Shown here: one piece after another, positions 1-12,988 of the stretch | How positions within the stretch are numbered: the first letter of the stretch is position 1 | How the letters are laid out: every line of letters starts with the position of its first letter | NCBI RefSeq assembly: GCF_949987535.1 | Contig: NC_080079.1 | Span: 9,567,285 to 9,631,284, forward strand | Direction: 5' to 3' | Source: Balaenoptera acutorostrata | Lineage: Eukaryota; Chordata; Mammalia; Artiodactyla; Balaenopteridae | Length of the DNA: 64,000 nt | Translations under genes and position numbers: made by a program | The notes under the pieces: generated by a model | The model's database searches: none | What the model saw: only the letters and a program-made list of their open reading frames with translations | Told to the model about the DNA's origin: nothing

Positions 1-55
1 CTGAAGACACTCAGTAGGTATCTTTACAAACTGTAAAGATCACATCCACACATTA

Positions 56-232
<177 letters not shown>

Positions 233-1260
233 TTACCTCTAAATTTATGTCTGCAGCAGCTGAAAAACCTTGCTAGCTTCAGTATTGTGACTCTCTTGAA
301 TTTGACAAAATGTTAGACCATATATGATACTGCTTTTATCACTCAATAACATAGGTAGAACTCTCATTTTTAATGGCCATGTTTTTCAGTAACTGTAAAA
401 ATACCACAATATATTTAGCCAATCCTCTATCGATGGACATTTAGGCTATTTCTGATTTTTGAAACTATATAAAATATCCCAATGAAACATATACATATAC
501 TTCTCCACACTTGGGATAGCATTAGCATAGGATAAATTTCTTAACATAGGCTTATTGGGTCAAAGAAAATTCACATTTAACATTTTTATAGATGTTAGTA
601 AATTGTCTTCTCCAAAGGCTGAATCCATTTACATTCCTACCAGTAGTGTATCCAAAGGCCTATCTTGTCTAACAGTCCTCACCAGTACCTCTTGTTTTCA
701 GCCCCAAGGCTCTGTGACATGACTTCCTAGACTTCCTTGCCAGCATGGGCCATGTTCTGCCGATGGGAGCTCCTGGCGGGAGACCGGAAGGTGGGAGGGA
801 GGTGGCGGAGGGGACTCCCATGCAGCGTCCTGCCCTTGCTGGCCTCCCTCCAGCAGCAGCCAACACACAACAGCCACTGCTGCAGGCTCTTCTGCCGCTC
901 GCTCCCTCCATCAGCCTTGCAGTCCCCTCACAAAGTCCTAGGAGCTGCTAAGACCACCTCTTCCCTTTCCTCTCTCCAGCCCTGGGGATGGCAGCTGCTT
1001 CATGCAGGTTCTAATTTGTGGGTTACTTCAGCATTCCCTTTGTGCTCCTTCAGCCTTTCAACATCTGGTTATCCAATTCCCTGTAACAAATGCCCTGGGT
1101 TTGAAATGCCAAGTGTGGTGTGTTTTCCTGATTCTCTGTCAACCTAACTGGTGAAAACTTATACCTTGTTTAAATATGAATTTCTCTGATTATTGAGACA
1201 AATTAGTTTTATATGTTTATTGGCCACCTGCATCTGTTTTGTGAGCTGTTTATTTTCTTT

Positions 1261-1340
1261 ACCCGAGTTTACCCGAATTTCTCCGAGTTGTTTCTTTACC
1301 CGAATTACCCGAATTTACCCGAATTTCTCCCGAGTTGTTC
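1261..1340. repeat. CpG-rich ACCCGA minisatellite-like cluster
   Basis: ACCCGA occurs at 1261, 1271, 1298, 1307 and 1317, mostly followed by ATTT or GTTT. Two longer units end in a CTCCGAGTTGTT or CTCCCGAGTTGTT phrase (near 1281 and 1327). Seven CpGs fall in about 70 bases inside an AT-rich intron. The array looks like a short degenerate tandem expansion within older interspersed-repeat sequence. Confidence 0.7.
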
Positions 1341-2544
1341 ATTTATTTTTTACTGATTTATAAGAACTTTTGCATTAATCCTTTCTGTTTTATCTTAAGT
1401 ACTTTTCCCAGTCTATCGTTTGTCTTTTCACTTAGTTCATGGTATCTCTGATCAATCAGAACCAGTCTATCAATCTTTTTCTTTTCCTTTTCCTTTAATG
1501 ATTCTAGCTTTCACATCATATTAAGAAAGTCTCTCCAACTCAAGATTATAAAAATAAACAGCTTTATTTTTCCAGCACTTATGCATTTTCTTTATGTTTA
1601 TAACCTTAATACATTTGAAACTTTTTATGCAATTTAATTTACATATACTCCTTTAGTGACTACCGACTTCTATAAAGCAAAGCACACTTGCATACAGTTG
1701 TTGACAAACTACTAGTCAATGTTCAAATTAAAGCTTATTAATTATACATCACACGGTTTATTTTTAAAAACAAACATTATTCTAGGAGCTAAGGCATCTG
1801 AATAGCTACAGTGTTGCAATTTTTTTTTGGGAAATATACAAATAACTTCCAAAAGTCTCCATCAAAATTTTAAATGGTATACTAACACTCAGTTGAATGT
1901 GACTAAGGGAAGGGGGTAATGAAAACCCTCAAGGGAAAAAAGCTTATTTCTCAAATACACAAGATTATGAAATTGAGACTGAGACCAAGACACTAAACAA
2001 GAGCTTCCTTGTATTGATATGAGAGTCTTATCTTGTGAAGTGCTATAAATCAATTAGTTTGGACCTGAAGAAATTTAACACACTATAAATCTGTTCTTTT
2101 ATCACTTACTAGAGATTGGAGAAATTATAAATGTCATAAATATAAATTAAGATAAATTAGTAACTCACTAGGCTATTATATATGTCAATATATAGCTTCT
2201 GTTTTTAATTTCTAACAATCAGTAAAGCATCCTTTCATAATCTTTTTCCAGCTCAGGCTGAAGCTGAGCTCTCCTCATAACAGCTATTTTCCCCCTCAAT
2301 GTTGTTTTGGGCAGCTACCTAGAACATCTCAAGACTTTAAAAATCTAAGCTCTTGGTAATACACTACACCTGCTATAAAGTGCTTAATACACATATTTTT
2401 GAATAAATGACATTTATATAAGGATCTCTCTGAAGGGAAAGAAGAGAGGCAAATATACCTCTAAAAAGACTCTCAGCACACTTTGCAGTCTGAATAAAAC
2501 ATCATGTGCTTTAAGCATTATTTCATGGGAGGAAGAGGCACAGC

Positions 2545-2780
2545 GAGACGATAGGGGGGAAAATCAGAGCCTGGAGTTGGCAGACCTGACTAGCTCATGC
2601 ACTTACTAGCAATACCATCTTGTAAAATGAATTTATAATCTCTGACTCTTGTTCTCCTCATCTATGAAGTGGAATGCCACCCATCCCTTCCTTGGGGGGG
2701 TGGAGGTGATCTGTGTAAAGAAACTAGCACAGTGCCTGGGATAGAACAGATATTCTTGTTCACCATCTTCGTCACCTTCA
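2545..2780 (+). repeat. MIR SINE remnant
   Basis: It follows the MIR order: 'cagagcctggagttggcagacctgac', tested in parts, then a weak 'cttactagcaat', then 'tctatgaagtgga', then 'agcacagtgcctggg'. Heavily diverged. Its 3' end runs into a (TCA)n microsatellite. Confidence 0.65.
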
Positions 2781-2940
2781 TCATCATCATCATCACCATC
2801 ATCATCACTTGGAGGTTTCCAAGTAAAGAAGTATTGTGGAAAATGTAAAGCAAATTACTAAAAACTGATATTAGCAATGTTGGGAGAACAGTGGACAGGG
2901 AAAGGAAGGAAAAAACTTTTAATAATAATAATAATAATAA
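2776..2940. repeat. Microsatellites (TCA)n and (AAT)n
   Basis: An imperfect (TCA/CAC)n run covers about 2776-2810, and an (AAT)n run of about seven units covers 2919-2940. Both are simple sequence; no function is inferred. Confidence 0.85.
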
Positions 2941-4849
2941 ACTGTACGAAACCTGTAAGTTTCCATGCTTTTAAAGCAAGGGTTTCATTGTGTATAATGA
3001 ATGCATAGCAGAGGCTTGTGTGCTTACTATCTTTTCACTTAAGTACTCCCTTATTTCATTTCAAGTCTTTACCATCAAAGTGAATGTACCAAATGGATAA
3101 AACCTGAAGCATAAACATTAGCTTGACTCCAAACAAAAATCATTTCACAACCTAGGATCAACTGGTTACGGTTCAAATATGGTTATGGATCAAATGGTTA
3201 TGAGACGTTTTATTATATTTCTTTGCCAATTTTCTCCCGTTTTCTCTATCTCTACTCTTTCTCTATCCTTTCCTTCTCTATTAGTCAGACGTTGGCTTTC
3301 TTAAAGGAAACTCTAATTTAATTTTCTTATTTCTCTCCTACTATCTACCTTTGTTTTATTTTTAGCTTTCTTTGACTTTTTCTTCGGAGTTTTGCATTGT
3401 CTCATGTTCTTTTTCCTATTTGACAGTTCTTCCTTCTCAAATGTCATGCAATCCTGGGCTGGCCAAGACCAGGACTGCATTTTGGTACCATATTTAAAAA
3501 CAAGGTAACAAAAAACAGACTGGAAGCTCTCTTGAATGTATGCAGGGTTTCTGACTGGTGGGCTTTGCTGTACAGCAAGCTCCTCTGGTAGAAATGCCCA
3601 GCTGTCAGTACCTATGGCTCTCTTCTCTGGGGTGTTCAGATTCTTGCCCCACCTCCACCTGGCTGCCCGGTGCTCTGGGCCTGGACACAGGAAAGAGTTG
3701 CATTCGGTGTGCAGACTTTTTCATTTAATCCTCCCATTTTCCGTTTCATGCCTCATCCCCCCTTCTCTGAGACTACTGTCCCCACGCGCACAGCCTCACC
3801 GATTCTATTTCTGGAGGTACTACACACGCCGTTCCTTGCTGGGATGGGGGAGGGGTGGCTGCCTGCCGGAGCCAGACGCAGGCAGGGGCCAGAGGTTGCT
3901 TCTACACGGACACTCAGACAAAGTCCCTGTGTTGGGTCCCTCCTCCCTGTTGCTTCCCCAGACCAGAGCCAACACCTAGTCTATCCAGAGCTGGCGTGGG
4001 GGCAGGACGTGGAAATAGCTACCTTCCACTGGTCTCTTCTACTCTGTTAAGTCATTTACTCCTCCTCCATCCACTTTCCATCTCTATACACCGTGGATTA
4101 TAGAAATCTGCTAGTATCAGCAAAGATGATTTGGATGTTTCTTGTTCTCACTGTTTGGGGGCAATCTGAGAGGAAACAGGGAAGGAAAGTCTTTATGTTG
4201 CCATTTTGAATGGAAGCTGTAGTTCCATTTTAGAAGCCAGTGCCTCTCTCTGAAGGCAAATATTTTATGAATCTTTACTCCCTCTCATAGTAAAGGACCA
4301 ATAAACTGTTGGCAGACCAATAAATAACTAATGTTAATCTCTGGTTTCAACTAAAATCACTCATTCTAAATACCCCAATAACTGAATATCAAATCTTTTA
4401 CTGTATATTGCTAGCCCTTCAAACTGTATGTTTGAGATTTTACATTAAAGACTTGTCAAGAGTACACACATGATACACTCTAAAATATAAAGTTCTCTCT
4501 CGCCTGACTTGCCCCCAGTAGCCTTCCATTCAACAAGGTTCTGAGGCACTTTCCTATTTAGCACCAAAAAATTATAAATTTGTAATAAATACATGACTTT
4601 TTATTAGTTTCTTAGTGGTGATAAAAGCATTATAGAGGATTTTCTGAACAGATATACTACATCCTGCTCATATCACATTTTTCTTACTGGATATATATGA
4701 TTGCCATCGGATGCTACCCCTAACATACTGCCTACAGAAGAAACCTGCCCTTTTCAAGCAAAAGAAAACAAAGAAATTTAACATCAATTCTACCCCAGGA
4801 AGTATCTTTTTTACTTTAATGTAAAATAGTCCCTATTGATGTCAGCTGG

Positions 4850-5830
4850 AAACTCTTAATTTTCATCCCTTTCATCACTAATGTCCACTAACATACTCTC
4901 TAACAGCATATCAATTCTCCCAGCTTCAAGTACACCCACTATTTTAACAGATTCTAAAGTTCTCCATTCTTGATCTTCAAGTTCCATCCAGTCCTCAATT
5001 ACTGTCACCAGAATATTTCCATTTGGACGTTTCCCCACCATTCAAACACCTTACCGAACATTTCACCCTATCTAACCTGCTCTCCTGGATCCCTCATTTC
5101 TTTCCTTGAAGCAAACCTACCTGACACCTCTCTCTTCCCTTCAACTCCCACATATCCAGTCACCGAGTCCTTGTGCTTTTCCTTTTGATGTTCTTCATCC
5201 CTCCTCTTTCCCCCTAATGCAGGCTCTATGTTAGGAACAGCAGTTCAAAAGCCACTTAACTAATGTACTTGCATCAAGCTCTCCTATCTATACAAAAAAA
5301 AAAACCTCCTTCACCTTATATCTACTTTCTAGATGCTAATTTCTCTTCTCTCGTTTTCCAGAAAATAAAACAAAAAAAATCGCTTGTCAACACATTACAC
5401 CCCGACTCCTGTCTTTTTACTTTTCAGTCTCTCACCATTCTCTCCAGCTTTACTGAGTGTTCAGTTCTCTGCACACACCTTGTTCTTCTCCCCTGCACGC
5501 CTCTGTCCAGTGGTCCTCCCATCTTTTCTCCCCAGTGATAAAGGATGATCAGGTTAGTCTCATCCAGTGTGGCTCCCTTCACTCCCAAGATCCCCAAAAA
5601 GGATCTGAAGCTCTTCCTTGAATAGACTGTACATCGCTTTATCTACCACCTGTGATAAATGCAATGATAACCCCCTGGTACTGTATCTGTCTGTGAGACA
5701 GCCAGCCTGTGAGATTCTTAAGGGCAGCAATTGCTTCTTATTACCTCATAGCCCCATGGCAAGCACAGTGCATATACCAGACATTCATTAAATGTTCACT
5801 GAGCACTTAATCAAATACCCTCAACTACCC
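4850..5830 (+). repeat. L2-like LINE remnant
   Basis: This pyrimidine-rich stretch uses L2-type phrases such as 'cctgctctcctggatccc'. It ends in the typical L2 3' text (about 5690-5810): 'tgtgagattcttaaggg', then a low-complexity stretch, then 'cattaaatgttcactgag'. Two short open frames inside it are repeat relics. Boundaries are approximate. Confidence 0.5.
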
Positions 5831-6219
5831 CTACCCCCAAACTGTAAGCTCCTCATTACTCATAAGCTGCAAACTAAATCTTTTCTATTATTTAAGTATT
5901 GAATATCAAATAATATCAGGTAGAGCATTTAAAATTAATCTCGCTGGATGTGATCACTATAAATGTCTAGATAATGATTACACATGGGCTGAGTGGGAGG
6001 AGGTTGTGACTGGGATGGGACACAGGAAAGAGGCTTCAGGGGTTGGGGAGCAGTTTTATTTCTTCACCAGATGATAGTTTCAAGGGAATTTGCCTTAGAA
6101 TAATTAGTTACCCTATAGGATTGTGTTGTGTGGTTTTCTGTGACTGTTTTTTCTTACAATATGATGAAATTATATTAGTCTAACTTAAAATAACTAACGT
6201 ATAAAATATGGCTACTCAC

Positions 6220-6265
6220 CAAAACAGAACTCAGCCTTTGGCCTTAGCTTAGTTGCATCGCTAAC
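6220..6265 (-). CDS. PLEKHA1: PLEKHA1 coding exon 4: PH-domain strand
   Basis: This is a 46-base micro-exon encoding VSDATKLRPKAEFCF plus the first base (G) of the next valine codon. The acceptor is cttgttag, just above 6265; the donor is GTGAGT (actcac at 6214-6219 on the + strand). It follows exon 3 in phase 0 and joins exon 5 in phase 1, making the sequence EFCF-V-MNAG expected for TAPP1. It is too short for ORF callers and was found by reading the minus strand for the missing PH segment. The residues form the loop and a middle strand of the N-terminal PH domain. Confidence 0.95.
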
Positions 6266-8501
6266 CTAACAAGAAAGAGAGATGAATCACTCACTTCTTC
6301 ATGTGCTACTATAACCAGCCTTAAACACTACGTGAATTCCACATGTATGATTTCCCAGTAATCATACACATTTAGCACACAGATCTAAAATTAAACTTTA
6401 AGGCAACTGAAAAAGAACTGTAAATTAAATTTAGAATATGGGTCCCAACTTTAAGATGTTTAAAACAAATGATACTTCCATGCTCTCTTTGAACAAAATT
6501 GTTTTTTCTTCAAAGGAAGTGCAAAGAAATTGAAAATAAACCATTAAGTTTTATGTCACACATACACATACTTCTGGTTTAATGTAATTTTCAAAATACC
6601 CTCAATGAATACTCCACAGAAACTATGAATTCTTCCCAAATTGCGTATTTCTAAATTAGCTGTGAACTGCATGAGGAAATGGCGGTGGGTAAGGGGGAGA
6701 TTGTATATTTAATAAAGTCCAAAAATCCAGAAGGCATTAACCTGCAATGAGGAAATCCAAATGGCACTGGATCCCCACTTGTACATTAAAATACCCTAGG
6801 ATAATGGGGCCGCCCTTTACTAAAAGCAGCACATGGTTCCGTTTAGAAGGTGAAGCAACTAGTTGCACCTGGTTGCTGCTAGCCCTTTAAATAAAGTAGC
6901 TCACATGGAAGCCCATTCATGACTGTTGCCATGCTGTTGCCCAGTGTTAGAACTTACAACTGCAGCATCTGTTCTGTACCTTCAGAAGGAATTCTAAGTC
7001 TGGGGTTCCTGACTGATCTCAACTACAAATTGAGCACTGAGTCACAATGAAGTTTGTTCCAGGAATAAATTCTGGGGAAAAAGTGGCATGTCTAAAGTAG
7101 AGTACAAGCTGTACAATTCAAACTTCAGTAAGCTGTGGGACAGAGATGAAACCTAACAGAACTACACTGGGAAGGTTATATTTTAAAAAGGAAGCAATGG
7201 AAGAGGGGAATGCAGCTGGCCAGTCAGTCTGCCTTCTTTGCTGAGTTAATACCTTAATTTTTAAAACGACCAGGCAACAAGCAATTGCAAAGATACAGGC
7301 ACATGGGCAATTTCTACCTCAACTGCCTATTCCAATAAAACACGCCTTTCCACATCACTTCATTAAGAGTCAAAGATCCCTGGCAGCATATTTACATTGT
7401 CGTATACCTTTACTGTAGGCAATCAAGTAAAGGGGGAGGTGGGGGCCGGAATTATCTACAATTTATTCTACAATGGAATTCTACACTTGCTTCCTAATGA
7501 TAGTCTCTATAGAATTTAGGCTGTAAGATACCCTGAAGTATTACTAAATGTCTTAAATTTACAGGAACACTTGAGATATACTTCAACAATATTTGTCTTT
7601 TGCAAATTTACATAATATGGCTTTAACATAAAATGGTTCTCTTTAAATATGTAATTTTTTTGGTCAATGAGAATGAATAGCTCTATTATGATGCTGATAA
7701 CAAAGCTTTTTATTTATCAAAATATCTTTCTTTTAAATAGAGGCACACTTGTAAATTGTTCTTCTGTTGAAGACCTTTGCTAACAAATCTCAGTGTATGC
7801 ATAATAGTATGTATATGCATATTAATCATACTGAGTTGCTACTTTTCATATCTCATCTTAAGTCATCATCAAGCTTATTACTTTGTGTAAAACAAAACTA
7901 GTTCCTCAGCATCTATCTCAGTTCCCAAAACACTAAGAAAAGACAATAAGAGGGAAAAAACTACCTAATAGCAAATCTGAATTTCTGAAAAGAAAAACAG
8001 TATTGCAAAAATTCCAGAAAAATCAACAAACAAGAAAACAAGCTAGTAGAGACAAAGTCAAATGAGGGAAAAAAACCCATCTTTTATCATGAAGATGGTT
8101 CATATTTTCCTCAGAGTAAAACATAAAGGAACAAACAAAGGTAATGAGATTAAAAATTACAGTTTAAATAAATAAATACAGACTTAGAAAAATCTTCTCC
8201 AGATTTCCCAAAGACAGAACCTAATTGTTAACAGATGAATCTCCCCTTCTGACGTTCATATACCTGATCATAAAAGTTAATGTTAACTTTTCAATTTGCC
8301 ACATCCTGTAATTTAACTCCATATTCTTCCTAATTTTATCAAAGAACTTCCTAAACATAGTAATCAGGTACTGTTTTCAATGTAATATGAACCAGAACAT
8401 CATCTTAAATGACAAAGAGAGGAGATGGCTCCTTTTATTCACACTCTCATTCTAAGGGATTTTAATTCATGCATGAATGTAAGACAATACAGAGAGACTA
8501 C
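6266..8501 (-). other. PLEKHA1 intron 3: mostly unique AT-rich sequence
   Basis: I see no exon and no clear young repeat in this 2.2 kb. Around 6800-7030 the sequence is less AT-rich and contains 'ctagttgcacctggttgctg'-like repeated short words, which may be conserved non-coding sequence; that is only an impression. It is notable for having no SINEs, unlike the neighbouring introns. Confidence 0.5.
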
Positions 8502-8558
8502 CTTTGAAATGTAGGTAAGTTTAATGGCTCCAACACGTGATGATCCAGAAGGCAGGTT
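8502..8558 (-). CDS. PLEKHA1: PLEKHA1 coding exon 3: PH-domain beta strands
   Basis: This exon of 57 bases (19 whole codons, phase 0 on both sides) encodes NLPSGSSRVGAIKLTYISK. The acceptor is ctgtttatag just above 8558. The donor after the AAG codon is GTAGTC, a weaker donor than those of exons 4 and 5. It joins DNPQ of exon 2 to VSDAT of exon 4, as in TAPP1. The paralogue PLEKHA2 differs in this part (its version is richer in Gly/Ala/Leu), which supports PLEKHA1. The weak donor could allow exon skipping, which would keep the frame because the exon is a multiple of three. Confidence 0.95.
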
Positions 8559-9578
8559 CTATAAACAGATTATTAATATATAATTATTATCCAACATTAC
8601 AAATTTATTTCATATAAAATGTTCTACACACACTAAAAAAAGTTAAGAAATCAGATTTTTTAAATGTCACAGTTTACAAATTAACTTTTCAGTTCAAGTA
8701 TTTACTAAGTCTAAAATCAAGTGGACAACATGGATAACAAAACTGAACTCTAGTCTGTTCCACCACTACAATGCATTTTATAACTAAAAGGCTATTTTGT
8801 TAGCACTGTATCTAAACTTTTCTTTTTCATAAACAAGATCAGATTTTGTTCCAGAAAGCAATGGGGAAAAATATTTAGACATAAAACAAACACAAATGTA
8901 AGAAATTTCAAGAGTATACATGTTATTTTGTTTTATTAAAATTTTTAAATCAAATGTATCTCCTGAAAAAGACTGAATTTTCCCTCATTTAAATTATATT
9001 AGTATTTATTATGCCATAATAATCTACATTTATATCATTTTTCCAAAAAATTACTGATACTTTTAAAACCATATTCAGGGAATGTATATATTGGCACTTT
9101 CATAAAAAATATTTTTATTCTTCCCTTAACAAGTTTAGGATGTAGTTTGTGTCTTAAAAGAGCTAAGGGTAAAATTAAGAAGAAGGAGAATCATTTCATG
9201 CTGAGGCTATCAGGAAAGACTCAGTGAAAGAATGAAAGGCTTTTAAGCTGGACTTTATTAAAGAAAAATTCTGAAACACAAAAAGCAGGAGAGAGAATAT
9301 TCCAGGCAGAGAAAACAGATGAGCTACAGCAAGCAGATGAGGATGGCCAGAAGCTCTGTACTGCAATGGGAAAAAGGCTGTGTTGGGCCATAATATAGAG
9401 TCATATAGGTCTGAAGAAAGAAACAGCAGTTTAGGAACTTCAACTAAGAACCTAATTATAGAGGACATAAATAAGAAACAAAAGTAGCAAGGAATTTATA
9501 CTGTTAAGAATTTGAAAACATTAAAGAAAGAAGGCTTTGTGAGCAGTTCTGTAATCAAACTGTGTTTTAATTAATATA

Positions 9579-9886
9579 CCTTTTTTTCCCTATTTTTTTT
9601 AAAATTAATTAATTTATTTATTTTTGGCTGTGTTGGGTCTTCGTTTCTGTGCGAGGGCTTTCTCTACTTGCGGCAAGCGGGGACCACTCTTCATCACGGT
9701 GTGCGGGCCTCTCACTATCGCAGCCTCTCTTGTTGCAGAGCACAGGCTCCAGACGTGCAGGCTCAGTAGTGTGGCTCATGGGCCCAGTTGCTCCGCGGCA
9801 TGTGGGATCTTCCCAGACCAGGGCTCGAACCCGTGTCCCCTGCATTGGCAGGCAGATTCTCAACCACTGTGCCACCAGGGAAGCCC
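9579..9886 (-). mobile_element. CHR-type tRNA-derived SINE
   Basis: Read on the minus strand it has the cetacean CHR SINE order: head 'gcttccctggtggcacagtgg' in split form with an A-box-like start, B-box-like 'ggttcgagccc', body, then an A/T-rich tail. It is flanked by an 11-base target-site duplication, TAATTAATATA, at 9568-9578 and 9887-9897. It lies in intron 2 in the gene's sense orientation. Confidence 0.93.
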
Positions 9887-10074
9887 TAATTAATATATCT
9901 TATAACAAACTGGATAGATTATATAAAGGCGGATGATGGAGGTGGGAAAATCAGATAAAAGAATCTGGAAAAAAGTAATAAATATAAACGTAAAGACTGA
10001 TAGATTTCAAAAGTAAAAGTAAAACAATCTTGATTTTGAAAGTTTCCTCCACTGTAGATTAAGAATCAACCTTC

Positions 10075-12037
10075 TGGGACCTTCAAGATGGCAGAGGAGT
10101 AAGACGTGGAGATCACCTTCCTCCCCACAAATACATCAAAAATACATCTATAGGTGGAACAACTCCTACAGAATACCAACTGAATGCTAGCAGAAGACCT
10201 CAGACTTCCCAAAAGGCAAGAAACTCCCCACGTACCTGGGTAGAGTAAAAGAAAAAAGAAAAAACAGAGACAAAAGAATAGGGATGGGACCTGCACCTCT
10301 GGGAAGGAGCTGTGAAGGAGGAAAAGTTTCCACACATTAAGAAGCCCCTTCACTGGCAGAGATGGGGGTGGGAGGGGGCTGGGCAGGGGGGAAGCTTCAG
10401 AGCCACGGAGGAGAGCACAGCAACAGGGGTGTAGAGGGCAAAGCGGAGAGATTCCCGCACAGAGGATCAGTGCCGACCAGCACTCACCAGCCCGAGAGGC
10501 TTGTCTGCTCACCCGCTGGGGCAGGTCAGGGCTGGGAGCTGAGGCTCGGGCTTCGGAGGTCGGATCCCAGAGAGAGGACTGGGGTTGGCTGTGTGAACAC
10601 AGCCTGAAGGGGGCTAGTGCGCCACAGCTAGCCGGGAGGGAGTCCGGGAAAAAGTCTGGACCTGCCTAAGAGGCAAGAGACCATTGTTTCAGGGTGTGTG
10701 AGGAGAGGGGAATCCTTCCCTGTCTGCCCACAGAAGGCAGAGCACCGCCTTAACGAGCTCCAGAGACAGGCGCGAGCCACGGCTATCAGCTCAGACCCCA
10801 AAGACGGGCGTGAAACGCTAATGCTGCTGCTGCAGCCCCAAGAACCCTGTGTGCAAGCACAGGTCACTATCCACACCCACGCTCAGGAGCCTTTGCAGCC
10901 CGCCACTGCCAGAGTCCCAAGATCCAGGGACAACTTCCCTGGGAGAACACACAGCGCGCCTGAGGCTGTTGCAACGTCACGCCAGCCTCTGCCGCCGCAG
11001 GCTCGTCCCATGTTCCAACTGTAACTACCGTACCCCTCCTTCCCCCTGGCCTGAATGAGCCAGAGCCCCCTAATCAGCTGCTGCTTTAACCCCGTCCTGT
11101 CTGGGTAGGAATAGAAGGCTGAGGGCAACCTACACGCAGAGGTGGGGACAAAACCAAAGCTGAACCTCAGGAGCTGTGCGAACAAAGAAGAGAAAGGGAA
11201 ATTTCTCCGTGCAGCCTCAGGAGCAGCGGATTAAATCCCCACAATCAACCTGAGGCACCCTGCATCTGTGGAATGCCTGAATAGACAACAAATCAAGCCA
11301 AAATTGAGGCAGTGGACTTTGGAAGCAACTGTAGACTTGGGGTTTGAGGTCTACGACTGACTTGTTTCTGATTTTTACGTTTATCTTAGTATAGTTTTTA
11401 GTGTTTATTATCATTGGTGGATTTGTTTATTGGTTTGGTTGCTCTCTTTTTTTTATTACTTTTTTATTTTAATAATTTTTTTTAATTTTAATTATTTTAT
11501 TTATTTATTTACTTACTTTTTTTCTCCCTTTTCTTCTGAGCCGTGTGGCTGACACAGTCTTTGTGCTCTGGCCTGGTGTCAGGCCTGAGCCTCTGAGGCG
11601 GCAGAGCCAAGTTCGGGACATTGGACCACCAGAGACCTCCCAGCCCCATGTAATATCAATCAGCGAGAGCTCTCCAAGAGATCTCCATCTCAACGCTAAA
11701 ACCCAGCTCCACCCAACGGCCAGCAAACTCCAGTGCTGGACACCCCATGCCAAACAACCAGCAAGCCAGGAACACAACCCCACCCATTAGCAGAAAGGCT
11801 GCCTAAAAACATACTAAGTTCACAGACACCCCAAAACACACCATTGGACGTAGCCCTGCCCACCAGAAAGTCAAGATCCAGCCCCACCCACCAGAACATA
11901 GGTACCAGTCCCCTCCACCAGGAAGCCTACACAACCCTGAACCAACCTTACCCACTGGGGGCAGACACTAAAAACAACGGGAACTATGAACCTGCAGCCT
12001 GCGAAAAGGAGACCTCAAACACAGTAAGTTAAGCAAA
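10075..12037 (+). promoter_or_regulatory. L1 5' UTR (internal promoter region)
   Basis: This is the GC-rich, CpG-containing region upstream of ORF1. It carries the L1 phrases 'cacagaggatcagtgccgac' and 'cacgtacctgggtagag' and ends in a T-rich stretch at about 11440-11530. In L1 elements this region holds the internal polymerase II promoter. Several open frames of 60-150 codons on both strands here are by-products and not genes. Confidence 0.8.
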
Positions 12038-12930
12038 ATGAGAAGACAGAGAAATACACAGCAGATGAAGGAGCAAGATAAAAACCCACCAGACCAAACA
12101 AATGAAGAGGAAATAGGCAGTCTACCCGGGAAAGATTTCAGAGTAATGACAGTGAAGATGATCCAAAATCTTGGAAATAGAATGGAGAAATTCAAGAAAC
12201 GTTTAAGAAGGACCTAGAAGAACTAAAGAGCAAACAAACAATGATGAACAACACAATAAATGAAATTAAAAATTCTCTAGGAGGAATCAATAGCAGAATA
12301 ACTGAGGCAGAAGAACGGATAAGTGACCTGGAAGATAAAATAGTGGAAATAACTACCACAGAGCAGAATAAAGAAAAAAGAATGAAAAGAATTGAGGACA
12401 GTCTCAGAGACCTCTGGGACAACACTAAACACACCAACATTTGAATTATAGGGGTCCCAGAAGAAGAAGAGAAAAAGAAAGGGTCTGAGAAAATATTTGA
12501 AGACATTATAGTTGTAAATTTCCTTAACATGGGAAAGGAAACAGTCAATCAAGTCCAGGAAGCGCAGAGAGTCCCATACAGGATAAATCCAAGGAGAAAA
12601 ACACCAAGACACATATTAATCAAACTATCAAAAATTAAATACAAAGAAAAAATATTAAAAGCAGCAAGGGAAAAGCAACAAATAACATACAAGGGAATCC
12701 CCATAAGGTTAACAGCTGATCTTTCAGCAGAAACTCTGCAAGCCAGAAGGGAGCGGCAAGACATATTTAAAGCAATGAAAGCGAAAAACCTACAACCAAG
12801 ATTACTCTACCCAGCAAGGATCTCATTCAGATTTGACGGAGAAATTAAAACCTTTACAGACAAGCAAAAGTTAAGGGACTTCAGCACCACCAAACCAGCT
12901 TTACAACAAATGCTAAAGGAACTTCTCTAG
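12038..12930 (+). pseudogene. L1 ORF1 (RNA-binding chaperone), broken
   Basis: It begins ATG at 12038 (MRRQRNTQQMKEQD). The reading frame stops at TAG 12215-12217, because one base of an A run appears lost near 12190. The original frame resumes (MMNNTINEIKN at 12241), passes through the coiled-coil stretch RITEAEERISDLEDKI, and hits a TGA near 12442 where the family has an arginine codon (CGA to TGA, a CpG-decay change). It then continues through the RRM and C-terminal domain to TAG at 12928-12930, ending KPALQQMLKELL. In living L1s the protein coats the RNA as trimers. No intact product can be made here. Confidence 0.9.
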
Positions 12931-12988
12931 GCAGGAAACACAAGAGAAGGTAAACACCTACAAAAACAAACCCAAAACAATTGAGAAA

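Noticed and set aside
737..1147. 136-codon open frame (+), also 669-911 (-)
   Set aside because: No known protein similarity, overlapping frames on both strands and repeat-like surroundings inside a PLEKHA1 intron.
9618..9936. Overlapping frames on both strands, also at 25418-25774, 53971-54384 and 59942-60461
   Set aside because: All lie in CHR SINEs and give the same repeated peptides (for example MRGLSLVAASGGHSS) at every copy.
10066..12032. Many 60-150 codon frames on both strands
   Set aside because: They fall in the L1 5' UTR and are shadows of it.
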